Assembly: GCF_037975245.1 (NCBI RefSeq)
Contig: NC_092580.1
Coordinates: 12,183,501 to 12,247,500, forward strand
Source of the DNA: Apostichopus japonicus
Lineage: Eukaryota; Echinodermata; Holothuroidea; Aspidochirotida; Stichopodidae
Direction: 5' to 3'
Length of the DNA: 64,000 nucleotides
Position 1 is the stretch's first letter. Every line of letters starts with the position of its first letter. Under the pieces are notes generated by a model that was not told where the DNA came from, did no database searches, and saw nothing but the letters and a program-made list of their open reading frames with translations. This document shows positions 43,560 to 56,366 of the stretch, one piece after another. The translations under genes were made by a program, and so were the position numbers.

Positions 43560-45245
43560 ACAAATTTATGCAATTGATAAGGGAGGCTGCTCCCAATGTG
43601 TTTATGCATTGGTCCACTGCAAGCCAAGGGTGGAGGAGGGGTAAGAGTGGAGGCTGGACACAGGGGAAAATGTTTTGGAGTGGTGTAACATTATAAATAG
43701 GCAAAGTAATTAGTGAAATATCCAGTAATAATAACTATGACATTAATGTACCAGTCAAACATAGAAGAAAGGAAGGGCAGCACACCCTCCCCCTTATTTT
43801 CATGAAAGACAAATGATTCACAGCCCCTACCCCCAGAAGGGGGTGTACGTTAACCTCTACATATATTTAGTGTTATCAAATATAGCATTAATGTTTGTAA
43901 GGTCTAAAGCTCTGTTGTAAAGAAACAATATTATGCAAGCGATAAAGGAGACAGCTCCCAATGTGATTATACATGTCAGTGGTAGACAGAGGGGGGGAGT
44001 GAGGACTGGACACAAAGGGGCAAGTGTATTGAAGTGTTGAAACAGTATATATAAGCAAAAGCTATTGTAGTGAAATTTCCTGGAATACTAACTTTGATGC
44101 AATGTACAGGTAACCCATAGACAAAAGGTATGATAGGACATCCCATCCTCTTAGCTGCATGCAAAAATAAAGGGAAATAATTCACAGCTCCAAAATATGG
44201 GGTGTATGTTAACCTCTTCATATAGTTAGCATTTGTAGATATGGCATTAATGTTCTAAGCTGGTCTTTATCTGGTGAAATTTAAACACAATTATTAAGAG
44301 AGGAAGCTTGCAAAATGTTTTTGCATTGGTTCACTGCATGCTAGGGGAGAGGAGGGATAAGGGTGGGCCCTCGACACATGGGGGTAAAATGTTCTCGAGT
44401 GGTGTAACATAAGGTGACCAGACATCCCCGATTTTCGGGGACAGTCCCCGATTACAGTGTGCTGTCCCCGATGAACAAGTGTCCCCGAATATGTCCCCGA
44501 TTCGTCTAAATGTTCAGGAATTTTGAAAATATCCCACATTATTAGTAAAATAATTATAAAAACAAAATTTAGTCAAGTGTGCAGGCGTAGAACGGAACAG
44601 GTGGGGCAGCGTAAAGTAGAAACACTGTTAAAAATATGCTAGATCGATCTAGCCTAGCACTCTTTCGACCGTATAATTGGCAACTACGGCGACACAACGA
44701 CACTTATAGTGTGAGCATGAGCAACTCACAAGCTCTCAAAGAACCACGTGAAGTAAGTGAATTTCATCTAAAAAAAGCTACATTTTTGAAAATAAAATTG
44801 ATTTAAAAAAGGTCCTAAGTATCACCATTTTACATCTAAGCAACTTAGGCACTTGAAAATTTCCAAAGGGGAGGGGGACACCCCCTCCCCTTAGACCCCT
44901 CACCCATATCAGTCACGTAATAAATGTCCCCGATTATAGTCAGGAAAATATGGTCACCTTAGTGTAACATGTGAGAAATTCTAGAATACTGACTTTAAAT
45001 TTAATGTGCATGTCACCCATAGACGAAAGGAAGGGCAGCACATCCCCCTCCCCTTAGTTGCATAAAAACAAAGGGAAATGATTCACAGCCCCATCCAACC
45101 TCCCCCCTCCCCAAATGGGGTGTATGATAACCTCTACATATATTTAGTGTTATCAGATATGGCATTTATTGTTTTTAAAGTCTATATCTTGTGTAAAAGA
45201 AACAAAATTTTGCAATCGATAAAGTACGCAGCTCCCAATGTGAGC
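43560..45245 (+). repeat. ~360 bp tandem repeat array, interrupted by a transposon
   Basis: The phrase AACCTCTACATATATTTAGTG or its variants occurs at about 43853, 44213 and 45131. The first spacing is 360 bases; the second is 918, which becomes 358 once the 551 bp element and its 9 bp duplication are removed. Units share GGGAGGCTGCTCCCAATGTG, GGTGGAGGAGGGGTAAGAGT and a C-rich stretch. It belongs to the same family as 22260-23560 and 46020-48610. Confidence 0.75.
44411..44961. mobile_element. Inverted-repeat transposon, 551 bp, TCCCCGA-rich ends
   Basis: The left end AAGGTGACCAGA and the reverse complement of the right end CTAAGGTGACCATA form the terminal repeat. The direct repeat GTGTAACAT lies at 44402-44410 and 44962-44970. 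The left end repeats GTCCCCGAT-type heptamers five times. No coding frame of note. The 8-9 bp duplication fits a hAT-like element. Confidence 0.75.
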
Positions 45246-46019
45246 TCTCTAAGACAAATGTGTTGTGTTAATGTTGTGTATTGAACAATTAGTAAATATA
45301 ATTTTTTTGTAGAAAATTGGCAATGAACAGTCACATAACAACAAGAGAACAGCTAGAGTAAACAGGATTTATTCTCTGAATGAGGGAAGATTATCCTGAT
45401 GATCAGACATACACATTTTAATGAATCACTCATGGTACAATGTTTACAATGTGCATATCATGTAACAACAATGTATCAATCATGTGTGTTATAAAAGATG
45501 AAAGACTGAGCTGATTAGTAAAGCTTGTGAAATTTACTTTAATTATTATTTGAGATTCTTCCAAATGAGCATCACATTTAGAGTAGACTGTCAATATTGC
45601 ATTTATAAAACATGAAAGTTTGTACTGATTAGAGATAATATTTCACATTAATGAATCATTGGTGGTAAAGTGTTAGAAATAAACAGTATTTAAACAGCAG
45701 TGGAAATGGCTCTTGATTTCTTTTTCAAGTAAGCTGAGATCCAGCCAAGGTCTTTGAACAGAATGGACAGAATCTCTGTGGACATCCTTGTCTTTTCTGA
45801 GGAGGTTTATAAGCTGTAAATTAGAGGTAAAAGAAATGACAAATTGCACTTAAACCAGGGTTGCAAAAGCATTGGTAAAACTCATGGTCACCACACACTG
45901 CCCAATTACATTCACTGTACACAGAGCCTATCATTAGGGATATAGACATTGATAACTTCTTTAATTAAATATAAATTTAGATGAAGACACTATCACAATT
46001 TGTCATTGCTTCACCCCGT

Positions 46020-48610
46020 ACCAGGGGTTGAGTGAGGGTAAATGTAGGAATTGAACAGAAAAGGGAGGGTTCTTTAATGTGGGTTAAAATATGTATACAT
46101 GAAATATCTAGTACTGCTACCTTTAACCTTCAAGTACAAGCTAGCCAGAGCAATGGAGGTCAAGGTGACCATGAAACCCCCCTCCCCCCTACCCTCCTTA
46201 GTTTCATGACAGAAGACAACGGATATATGTTTCACAACCCTCTACCAATAATTATCCCCATTGCAAACAGGGTAAAAAGGGTCTACATGTTAAAGGTATG
46301 CTGTATTGACCCCAAATATGCAAGATTTTCAAATATAGTCAACTGCACATGGTCAAATTTCTTATACTCTTCATATTACCACCCTGGAGGTAATTAACCT
46401 CACTGGGACATTCAGCCATCTTGTTTGTTCATTTAGAATTATGGGAAAATTTAGAGATTAAATGCCTCCAGGAAAGTGCAGTTTGAAATCTTATAGCAAT
46501 TATAGCATCCTATAGTTTGGGGCCTATACACCTTTAACCTCTACACATGGAGTGTTGTAGTAACAAAATCAGGCAGTCAATAAAAGAGGCAGCCCTCAAC
46601 GTGAGTTACTATGGTTATGCATATCAGGGGTGGAGAAGGGGTGAGGGTACAGATCAATGAGAAAAGGGGACGGAAAATTTGTGGGTTGGGGTAAGCTTAG
46701 TACATAAAGGCAAATATATTAGTGAAGTATATAGGAATACCACCTTTGACATTAATTTAATGGTCAGGCAGAAAAAAAAACGGAGGGCAGAGATATATGG
46801 AAGGGGGGGGGGGGTTGAGGCAGAAAATCCCCAGGTGAAAAGGGTTTGAAGCAACACCAGGACTGCCAAAAGTATACCCTTAGCTTCCAGCAGGTTTGTT
46901 AAACAGTCCGGACCCCTCCCGCAAAGATTCCCCAAGGGACCATTGCAAATATGGTTTAATGGGGTCTTTGCAACCTCTACACATTGACTTCTATCAGATC
47001 TAACAGGATGAGCCAATCAATAAGGGAGGCAGATATCAATGAAAGTCTGCATTGATTCTATGTCAGGGGTGGAGGAGGGGTCAGGGTAGAGATGTTCTGA
47101 ACAGAAAGGTGAAGTTTTTGGAATGGGGATACATATATATATATATACAATATGAAATATATAACCAGGACTAATACCTAATTTGAAAAGTCATTTGACT
47201 GTACAAGTCAGGCAGAGAAAATGGTAGGGTGGGGCAATTTGCTTAGCCAGAGGGGGAAGGGGAATTAAGGCAGAATGTCCCTACCCCTTCCCCAAAATAA
47301 CGTGAAAATAAACTCGGGACCGCCAAGAAGTGGACCCTTAGTAATACATAACCAGTACTAATATGTAATTTGAGTATTCATTTGATTGTACAAGTCAGGC
47401 AGAGAAAATGAAGCCCCCAATAATAACGGGGGGGGGGGGGGGGGTTGGGGAAGGCAGAGCACCCACGGGGAAAATATAAAATAAAGTCAGGGCCACAAAG
47501 AAGTCTACCATTAGGTTCCAGGTGAAAGCCAGCTGGGAACATACTTCATAGCCCCCAGTGATTCCCCCAATTGCAAATATGAATAAATGGGGTCAATGTT
47601 AACCTCTACACATTGAGCATTGCAGTATTAAAATTAGAGAATCAATACAGGATGCACCTCTCAATTTGATTTTGCATTGGTTCACAGTTTACCAAAAGGG
47701 AAGGAGTGGTAAGGGTAGAGATTAAAGAGGGCTACACTTCACATCCCCCAATGAGCCCCCCCCCCCCTCCATTGAAAACAGGTTTAGGGGGTCTATGTTA
47801 ACCTCTACACATTGAGTATTGCAGTATCAAAATGAGACAATAAAGGAAGCACCTCTCAATTTGATTTTGCATTGGTTCACTGCATACCAGGGGATGGAGA
47901 AAGGTGTAACGGTAGAGATTAAAGAAAAAACGTGAAAAAAATATTTGGGAGTGGGTTAACATTATTACATAATGGCAAAGGTACATTAGAGAAGTAATTC
48001 TAAGACACTACCGTGAAATTAAATCAGACAGAAAAGACAAGTAAAGTGGGGCACGGATATATCCTGTAGCTCAAACAAGGGGGGGAGGGGTACAAAAGGG
48101 GGGGATGAATCAGGACCACCAAGAAGTCTACCCTTGGCTTCCAGATGAAAGCTTGCTGGGGAACATTTCATAGCCCACAATGAACCCTTGCGGCCCATTG
48201 TAAATATGGATAATGTTAATGTCTACATAAATTGAATGTCATTAGTAACATAATAAGGCAATCTATAAGGGAGGAAGCTATCAATGTAATCTTGCATTGG
48301 GTCTGTACAACAGGTTTGGAGGAGGGGTAGGGTAGAGACTGAAGAGAAAATGGGAGCTGTTTTGGTGTGGGGAAACATTGTTTAGTATACATGCTATAGT
48401 AATAGTGAAAGGTCCAGCACTGTTACTTTTGACCTTAAAGCACAGGTTATCCAGAGCAACAGAGGATAAGGCATCCCCCATCCCCTTGCCATTTGTTGCA
48501 AAACAGAAGCCAAGGGGTAATTTATCACAGCCCCAATGTTTCTCCCCATTGCAAACGAGGTAAAAAGGGGTAAATGTTAACCTCTACACATTCAGTATTG
48601 CCAGCAGTAA
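46020..48610 (+). repeat. Expanded ~360-440 bp repeat, segment B
   Basis: The phrase AACCTCTACACATTGAG recurs at about 46539, 46972, 47600, 47799 and 48579, each followed by an AATTAGGCAATCAAT-type stretch and a GGGGTGGAGGAGGGGTAAGG block. Spacing is irregular (433, 628, 199, then 780 across a weaker unit at 48223). G/C runs separate units. Segment A has only two or three units, so the array grew in B or shrank in A. Confidence 0.7.
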
Positions 48611-48876
48611 CAAAATTAGTGAGTATTCTTACTGGGCATAAAATTGAATAAAATTAACAAAATTTACAGATGTCAGATATACACTATGAACATGAAGATT
48701 ACCCACTAGAAATCCCAAATGCAAATTTATTAAAGGCAATAGGATGTATTCAGTGGTTTAATAATTGGATTCTAGGCAGTACTCTATTTGCCATTTTCCA
48801 ATTTGTTTGGTATTGACTTGTCGACCTTAGGATATATTATTCCTTTGAACATTTCATCATGGGACTGGTTTAAGTT
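48611..48876. other. Spacer, nothing recognised
   Basis: AT-rich; no frame or repeat boundary seen. Confidence 0.4.
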
Positions 48877-49058
48877 TTAAAGAATAGTCCAGGTCAAATT
48901 TCCTTTGTGGTATGTGAAAGAGGAACATAATCTATTAGCATTCTAGTGAAATTTGCATTCAATTCCTATGTACCATTTTGGAGATATTTCACCAGAATGC
49001 TTAGATTATGTTCCTCTTTAACACTTCAAAAAGAAATTTTGACCTGGACTATTCTTTT
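48877..49058. mobile_element. Foldback MITE, ~182 bp
   Basis: The left arm TTAAAGAATAGTCCAGGTCA... is answered by ...TGACCTGGACTATTCTTTTA; the arms stay complementary for about 70 bases (GAGGAACATAATCTA pairs with TAGATTATGTTCCTC). The whole unit is nearly palindromic. A related fragment may lie at about 52500-52560. It is found only in the B-specific block. Confidence 0.75.
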
Positions 49059-49266
49059 AAGTTATAAGTAGGGGATAATTGCTATCTGTATGGAATAATA
49101 TATGACACAAACATATATCAGTTATTACAAATCATTACAATGCTAGCTGTTTGTTTAAAGTGATCCTAACAGGTTTAGTTCTTGCACTATCCTATTTGCT
49201 CAATTGACACATGCAAAAGTGACTGCATTTCGATTTGCTTTGAAGAAAAGTGCAACAAAAACTTAC

Positions 49267-49326
49267 GGGTACTACAGAGTTATCTCTGACATCATTGTCT
49301 GTAGGTTCTTCCTCATTCTCTGACTG
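49267..49326 (-). CDS. Candidate micro-exon, 60 bases, segment B only
   Basis: On the minus strand it has a CTCTCTAG acceptor and a CCC|GTAAGT donor, both close to consensus. Open in phase 0 and acidic (SENEEEPTDND). Length divisible by three, so it could be a cassette exon. It is similar in its first half to the micro-exons at 23947-24002 and 49625-49681. Confidence 0.35.
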
Positions 49327-49496
49327 CTAGAGAGAAACAAATACATCTCAATTGATTTGAATATAAATGACATTCAATGCACTTTAAAGAATTCATGTTA
49401 GTAGAGATATGAAGAAGTGGGGGTTCAGATACTTCATATTGCACTTAGCAATGAAGAGAAACTGTTAGCAAACAAAGAGCCTGTGTAAGAGAATTT

Positions 49497-49599
49497 GTAA
49501 AAGTAAGTTGGCCAGATGTTTCAATCCTAGCAGGATCTTCCATACAGCCTCTGAAGAAGATACTGCTAGGATCAAAACGTCAGGCCAACTTACTTTTAC
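49497..49599. repeat. Foldback element, ~103 bp, segment B
   Basis: Paralogue of 23597-23699 with the same arms and centre; a few substitutions (GATACTGCTAGGATCAAAAC in the right arm) weaken the pairing slightly. Confidence 0.85.
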
Positions 49600-52500
49600 A
49601 CAACAATGAAGAGAATATACTTACTGTAACAGGATCTTCATTGATAATACTTTATGTGACCTTGTCTTCATTTCCTGATTGCTAAAGAAAAAACACAAAA
49701 AAAAACACCCTAATTAATTTGAATATAAATGACATTTCATTGCACTTTACAGAATTCATGTTAGTAGAGATATGAAGCAGTGGGGGAGGGGGAGGGGGGT
49801 TCAGGTACTTAACAGCAATTTAGTAACTTCTCTAGAATTACTGTAGAACATTACCAGATAGAACATAACATAAAGGAATCTTAACAACTAAAAACTACTC
49901 CAATGTTGTTTTTTAACTTGGGAAATTTGCAATTACTTGTGCATCATTAATTTGAGCTTGTGTGCATAATATAACATGACACAAAATCTTACAATTTTGC
50001 AAGAAAATTGGGATGTGTAGCGATTGAGATGTGAGATGCATACATCTCTCATGATCACAGAAACTACAATCAATTTACAAATAGTATGTTACAGATCTGT
50101 ACTCACTGGCCCCACATTAAGCATGCTATCACTTACAAAGCTTATGAGATTACATCCTAGCTGTAGACTGTAGTAGTCGGAAAAAAAGCTCTGACTTCAA
50201 ATGAGCCTAGAAATACTCCATCCTTCCTATGTGTTTCACTAGTATGTGTTCTTCTGGTACAGTTCAGTTTGTTAAGACTATGACCATAATATATGTTGTT
50301 TTACTGATCGATTCTGAGAGGCTCAGATCATTGTCCAGCTTGACTTGAGCCATATTTCAGTTCATTTCATTTATTTTGTTGTATCACAACATAAGTATGA
50401 CATGTAGCATAGCAGGAGATAAGAAACAAAACTTGTGAAAGGAAGTGTACTAAAAAACCTATGATAGGGCTTGTCTGGCAGTGACACTCCCTGAAAAAAT
50501 ACAGAACTTTACAATTAGAATACAGAACAAACAACAAACAGACCCTCCCCTTCCCCCCCCTCACCCCCTCAGTGTGTCAGTGTACTCTTTTGTAACCTGA
50601 CCTTTTAATGCTGCACCTATGGAGTAAACCACCGCTGAAGATAAACAATTGAGTATGCACATTAGAACAATTGGGCAATTGTGACTAATGAGTTTAGGCA
50701 TATATCAAAGTTAGGGAGACTTTATCTTTAAAGGGCCTCTGCGTAGACTATACTGCCTATAATACGTGTTTGTGTCAAAGTGTGCTGAACACATCTTCGT
50801 CTGCAGATGTTGGGAAACCCGGTGAGCGAGAAAGTCTCTGCGAGTGCTACTTACAAAAATAATCTAAAGCCTGTGACACTTTTTGTCGGTTTGATGACTG
50901 GGAAACGCAAAGAAACTGAAATTTTGGTTTTCACAAGTGTTTTTGCAACCTCCTACTACACAATTCTTTAGCACTTTGATTTTAACAGTATGACAGAGTG
51001 TCGTATCGGCGTAGTGTTAGTGCTGCAGTGAATAGCTAGATTGAAAGTTTTCCTCAACTGACTACGCACATGTATGAAACAGGCTGACCTGAAGTCACGT
51101 GAGCGCTAAGGAATTGTTGCGAAAAGAGCAAACTCCTTGTCCAAAAGTGCTAGGTTTGATCAAATTTTACCGAGTCCCAAAAGAAAATAATACAATGTGC
51201 CATACATCAATGGAAAGGTACAAGTGTTAATATTCAATGTTACATAGATTTCAACGGATTAGAGGATGTCGAAAAACCACCAGCTATGCCTTTTAAAGAA
51301 CAAAGACAAGCCTATCTAATACATAGATACTTTTGGCATCGACTAAGAGGAGATAAAAGAACATGATACTAACTTCTCTGGCGCTTTGACTATCTCCAGA
51401 AAAGGTAGATTGCAAGCCTCCGCCAGTTGAGGTACGACCTGAGTGACTGAGACAGCGTCCGTTCTTCCTGCGTTAACTGACACCCCGGGTAGTTTTGCAA
51501 TCACAAGTAAACCATCTGCAGATATCAATTTATAAATCAAAACATTTAAGTAAAACAATTAAGAAAGTATATCGATACATATATCAATGGGGACATGAAA
51601 TGGTAGTCCCCAACCAGGAATGCCTGCCTCATAATTCTCTGAACTTGCTATCTTAGCTAGTATTTGTACACAATCATCTCATGGAAAGTGTTTCAAATGA
51701 GTTTCTGCTGGCTTTCTTAACCTTTGGATTCACTAAAATAATACTTTGATATACCCTCTCATTTACTTCTGATGCAGTCTACAGTGTAAGTACAAGCTGA
51801 ACACTAGCAGTCTCAGGCATGTCTATATGATTTGTATTTTTAACATTTAATCAAATACAGTGTAATTCAACATCATTGGTGTAATATAGAAACAAAGAAT
51901 AGGAAAAACAAAAACACAGAGTGAGTCACATTTTCTTTGTCACTAAATAAATAAAACTGTTTTATTTAAAGAAAATTCTTTTGAACTCACAATATACTGT
52001 ACTACAATTGCAATCAATAGAGTTTACAGAAGCTACGCATGTACAGATAGTTAGCACCCAACATCTGTGGAGACGTGAGGAAGAAATAGGGTGTGGGATG
52101 AAGTGGCAGGTGGGGCATGAAATGGAATAATAAAATTTAAAAAATACATGTTCTGATAGTAGATATGACAAGGTAAAACAAAGAAGCTGTTTGCCACTTT
52201 TCAAAACAGTTAACAGGTACACTCCCTTTTGGTTTGTAGCAGAGAAATGTACTGTAAGTAGGCTATCATGTGAAAGTTGTATTTGTTTTACAAACATTGG
52301 ATTGGGTTTCTTGTTGTGACTTTTACAGCAGGGTTGTTTAAAGTTTACATTACAATATAATCAATGACCCAGAATGTACATATTCATGTTCTGATGCATT
52401 TTCACAGAAGTATATTTAATTCAAAATGCTTTGAGTATCAAAATTTCTTCGAAATTGTTTGTTTCAAGGTGTAACTTTGTCTAAACATTATATAATCTCA

Positions 52501-52796
52501 AAAAATGCCACACATGTAGGAACTGAATGGAAATTTCACCAGGATGTTTAGATTGCTAATTTTTCTTTTACATGACATTTACAAATTAGCTTTTAAATAT
52601 TTTGATCTCACACACACACACACATTTTAGCTTATATTTAAATGTGTAATGAGAAGTCAGATTCACAGATTTGCAACTGCTAAATTTGCAATTTGCTCAA
52701 ATGTAGTATCAGAGATGTGTGAGAACTAAAATAATGGGCACAATGAGACTCAGGCGGCGATCCAAAAGATACAACGGACTATGATAGACTTTAATT

Positions 52797-53088
52797 CAGG
52801 CGCGTAGCCAACGGGGGGGCGAAGGGGGCGGCCGCCCCCCCCGTTGAGCATATTTTTTACAAAATTTTTTAAGGTTTTTATGATATCGCTAGTATTTTCA
52901 AAAGAGAAAATGCTAAGATGCAACTAACAAGGCATGGGAAGTGCCATTTCCGGCGATCTGGGAGGCATTTACAGCCAAAATTTTCTTGTACGCTTCGCGC
53001 CAACCATGGTGGCGCTACGCTTAGATAGTTTGCAATGCCGAATCTACAGTTTCGCCCCTCCCTTGGCAAATTCCTGGCTATGCACCTG
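52797..53088. mobile_element. hAT-type MITE, 292 bp, with perfect target duplication
   Basis: The left end CAGGCGCGTAGCCA and the reverse complement of the right end CAGGTGCATAGCCA form the terminal repeat. CTTTAATT at 52789-52796 and 53089-53096 is a perfect 8 bp duplication. The 63-codon frame within it is incidental. A truncated relative is at 42593-42745. Confidence 0.85.
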
Positions 53089-53097
53089 CTTTAATTG

Positions 53098-56072
53098 ATG
53101 GTCAGGTTCTTAATTAATGAAGATGTGGGTTTAAGGCTGTACCATAAGTAGCATGGGGAAGTGAATTTGAATTTCTCATGACTGTTGAATATTCATGTAA
53201 CCTCTGTTGATCACGTCATATTGTTATTCAAATGGTTTTTGTACTGAATGATTTGTTTTCTGACTCTGATATTTGTGACCCTCATTAGGGGTGTTGCTAT
53301 GCCTGTTTCCAATCATTATGTTCTGAATTTATTATGAATGTTATAATTGCAAATTCTGCCAAACTGTTGGTTAAGAGGAAAATGTATGTTTTCTAGTTGG
53401 GCCTGTGCCGTTCTTGTAACAATGTTAAAATTTGCTTTTTTTATTTCTTTACAATATTTGTAAATATTGTATTGTGTATAATGTTGTGGAAACTTAAATG
53501 CTTTGTACTGTGACATTGTCAACAAAACCAATAAAAAGTAATGGGAAGGTAAGGAAACAGATGTCAAACTTTTATGAAAACAAATGTTTGACTTTAAGAT
53601 CTTTAACCCCTTCTTTATTCTCAAGTCATTTAGTGTTGGGCAGACTGGTCAACATGGATAAGAGATTCTCGCTGAACTTGTTTAGACTTTGATGAATACC
53701 TTGCAGCGTGAATCTTCCTCGCAAATCTAATCTCAGACTTCTGCCATGATTCCTCCAGTTGGACATACAGTAATCTGCTGCAGCATTGACCCAGCCTCAC
53801 ACTCATGTCAGGTTAGTCTACAGGAAAATACGAACCGTAAATAAAGTCTATGATTACTGCAGTTCCTGCATGAAGATGATGTTTAGGCAACAACAAAACA
53901 AAATTAGCAAACAAATGACTTCTGAGTACATTTCAGACTTAAAACAATTATCTCATCAGATATCTTGGATCTTTGAGATTAACACCCTAGAGTACAGCAG
54001 AGTCACCTTCAAAGTCCATACTTAAGATGACCATGACATAAGAATGTTTCAGGTAACATTGCAAAAATCTTTCACCATCTCAGGTTCAGTCGAGATACTA
54101 TGGGACTTTTATCAAATTATTGCTGACTCAGAAAACATGTTCAATACTTTGTTATTGACAAAGGTCTCAAATATGATATTAATTTATATTATTTTTCATT
54201 TGTTTGTAGTTAAAAAGAATATTATGTAGGCCTACAGGGGCAATTTTTTAATGGTTGTACTGTGGACAGAGATAACCCAATTTTTCCATCTGGATGAACA
54301 GGCGTGCTATCTTGTTTATGTTAACTAAAGCTTCAATACAAGTAACTAATATTTGTATACATGTACATCTATTAAGAGATTATTTTTCTAGTCTTTGGAG
54401 ATTTTACTTGTAAAGGAAACTGCTAAAATGCATGGCTCAGTTACATCTTGTAGTTCAGGCCTACATAGTACACTAATGTACCTATCAAATGAGTGAAACA
54501 GGCAGTTTGTTACTGTCTGACTTTACATGATAGGGATAATCTGATTGGTTGATTTAAAATATAAGAAAGGTGTGGTGTGCATTCATAATTGTGAGAGCCA
54601 ACAAAATTGTCAATTTGTACAAAAAGGCTAATTACTCATTAATTGTTAAAGTTAAAGTAAATATTCTATCACAGAAATCTCTCATCAATTGTACGTTGCT
54701 GATGTGTAAATGAATGAAAGTGAGAATGGAATGCTAAAGATTCACGATGAATGCAATATGGACCGTTACACTGGATTGGATACTGAAGAAGTCAAGGAAC
54801 TGCTTTCTATCAGTAGCTAGTAGAGTAATGTCATAATAACCCCAAACTTTAAAGCAACACCCTTCACAGAGTTTGGCTATGGCACCTGCATAGTAATACA
54901 CAGAGACATAGAAACAATATAATTATCATGCTGTTGTGGCTACACCGTCGGTTCATTTATGCATAGGAAAGTTCAATACCATGAGAAATGCCAAAAACAA
55001 ACTCAATTCAATGTATCATGTTGATGTGGCTACATAGCCAGGTCAGTTAATGTTTTGTCATTCCTCTTTGAATGACCATTTATAGAAAAGTTCAATACGA
55101 ATAGAAATGCCAGAACCAAACTAAGTTCAATATTTTTCTGTTTTGGCTTCACTATCAGGACAGTTCAAATTTTGCCATTCCTTCTTTAAACGACCCAAGA
55201 TTTCATTGTCCATATTATTACAATGAAACCTAATAACAACTAAAATTTATTTGTGATATCACTTACAAGTAATCATATTCTCATTCTTATTTTGACTTTT
55301 CCATAGTGTGATAGGGAAATTTCTGAAGGATAATTTGGTCTGAAGGATAGTTTGTGCGGCGGTGTAGCCAGCTACAGTATGGAGCTTTGTGTTGTGGGGT
55401 ATTCTGCAATCTAGCTAAACTACATGGTTTTGTCAAACACTGCATGTAATAAATCAGCTGTTCTATACCCACCTAACATTGGTTAGGCTGATAAGAGGTA
55501 TAGCCGACCTTGTCCTAATGTGCAAAGTATTAATACTAGGCTATGGGCCTAGGCTAGTAACCCATCTTACTTGGCATTTGTGCTGAGTACGGTACCTGTC
55601 GTTGCCAATTTGTTGACAAACATCACCTAGCCTAGGCCTTACCCCAATCTTAATAAAGAGTATTTTCATTCAAGCACTTAACAGAGGTGTCACATCCATT
55701 TAGTGCCATGTCGGAATAGCCAAAGCCTAACGTTGCTAAATTCTAACACTGCCTTTGCTACGAACTTGGTAGGCCCACTAGTATATACTGTAGTAGTATA
55801 GGCCTATTCGTTAGTCGCAGTCATGATATTGATAAAGCATTTCGCAAAACTAGATAATACTAACATATAACCTATCCGACAAAAAAAGTGACTCAAGAAA
55901 CTGATGATTCAGCTCCCGGGATTCAATTTTTTGGGTCAAACTTGTTCATATATGTTGAGCTTTAATTACAGGTTAATCAATCGTTTGTTTTGACTTTTCA
56001 ATGTGAATGAAGACAAGAAGTAGACTAGCACTTACATTATTTCTTACAAGCAGCATGAAGTCGTCGAGTTTA
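53098..56072. other. Non-coding part of segment B
   Basis: Collinear with 26390-30530 of segment A apart from the missing 1.2 kb element; contains exon 1 of the disrupted minus-strand candidate and the 118 bp repeat (54925-55195). No other feature supported. Confidence 0.5.
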
Positions 56073-56366
56073 TAAATGGCCGTGGCTATTCTTACAACGA
56101 GTCGTAACAATAATTATTTATAAACTATTCTTATGACAAAGGCAAATTCAAGCGCAGTAAAGTAAATAAAGCAACTGCGCATGTAGTAGGGGTAACCCTA
56201 ACCCTAAACATAACCTTAAACCTCAATCCTAACCCTTACCCTAACCCTAACCGGAAATTATTGTTACACCTCGTCGTAAAAATAGTACTCCTGGTCATGA
56301 AAATAGCAACTGCGCATGCGTAGCCGGAAATTATTCTTGCGACTAGTCGTAACAATAGCCACTTTG
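56073..56366. mobile_element. PIF/Harbinger-like MITE, 294 bp, carrying telomere-like repeats
   Basis: The site is empty in segment A (GAGTTTAATAAATCG at about 30525). In B, TTA is duplicated at 56070-56072 and 56367-56369, a 3 bp duplication as made by PIF/Harbinger elements. Terminal inverted repeats share GTGGCTATT followed by a TTAC-GAC-AGTCG pattern over about 30 bases. The interior 56193-56252 is a run of CCCTAA-type hexamers (ACCCTAACCCTAA and variants). Confidence 0.8.
56193..56252. repeat. Interstitial telomere-like hexamer run
   Basis: CCCTAA units and one-base variants (CTTAAA, CTCAAT, CCTTAC) fill about 60 bases inside the MITE. TTAGGG is the usual animal telomere repeat; here it belongs to the element, not to a chromosome end. 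Confidence 0.8.

Larger units (their letters stand above)
45688..53817 (-). pseudogene. Paralogue of the unknown minus-strand gene, frameshifted (segment B)
   Basis: Exon 1 lies at 53806-53700 with the ATG and AAG|GTATTC donor kept and four replacement changes. Exon 2 lies at 51515-51374 and is 142 bases instead of 141: an extra G in the CCCGGGG run puts a TAA after about 14 codons. Exon 3 lies at 50140-50107 with a GTGAGT donor. Micro-exon candidates lie at 49681-49625 (stop in phase 0) and 49326-49267 (60 bases, open in phase 0, QSENEEEPTDNDVRDNSVVP). A terminal exon starts at 45813. If the gene model in A is right, this copy is disrupted. Confidence 0.4.
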
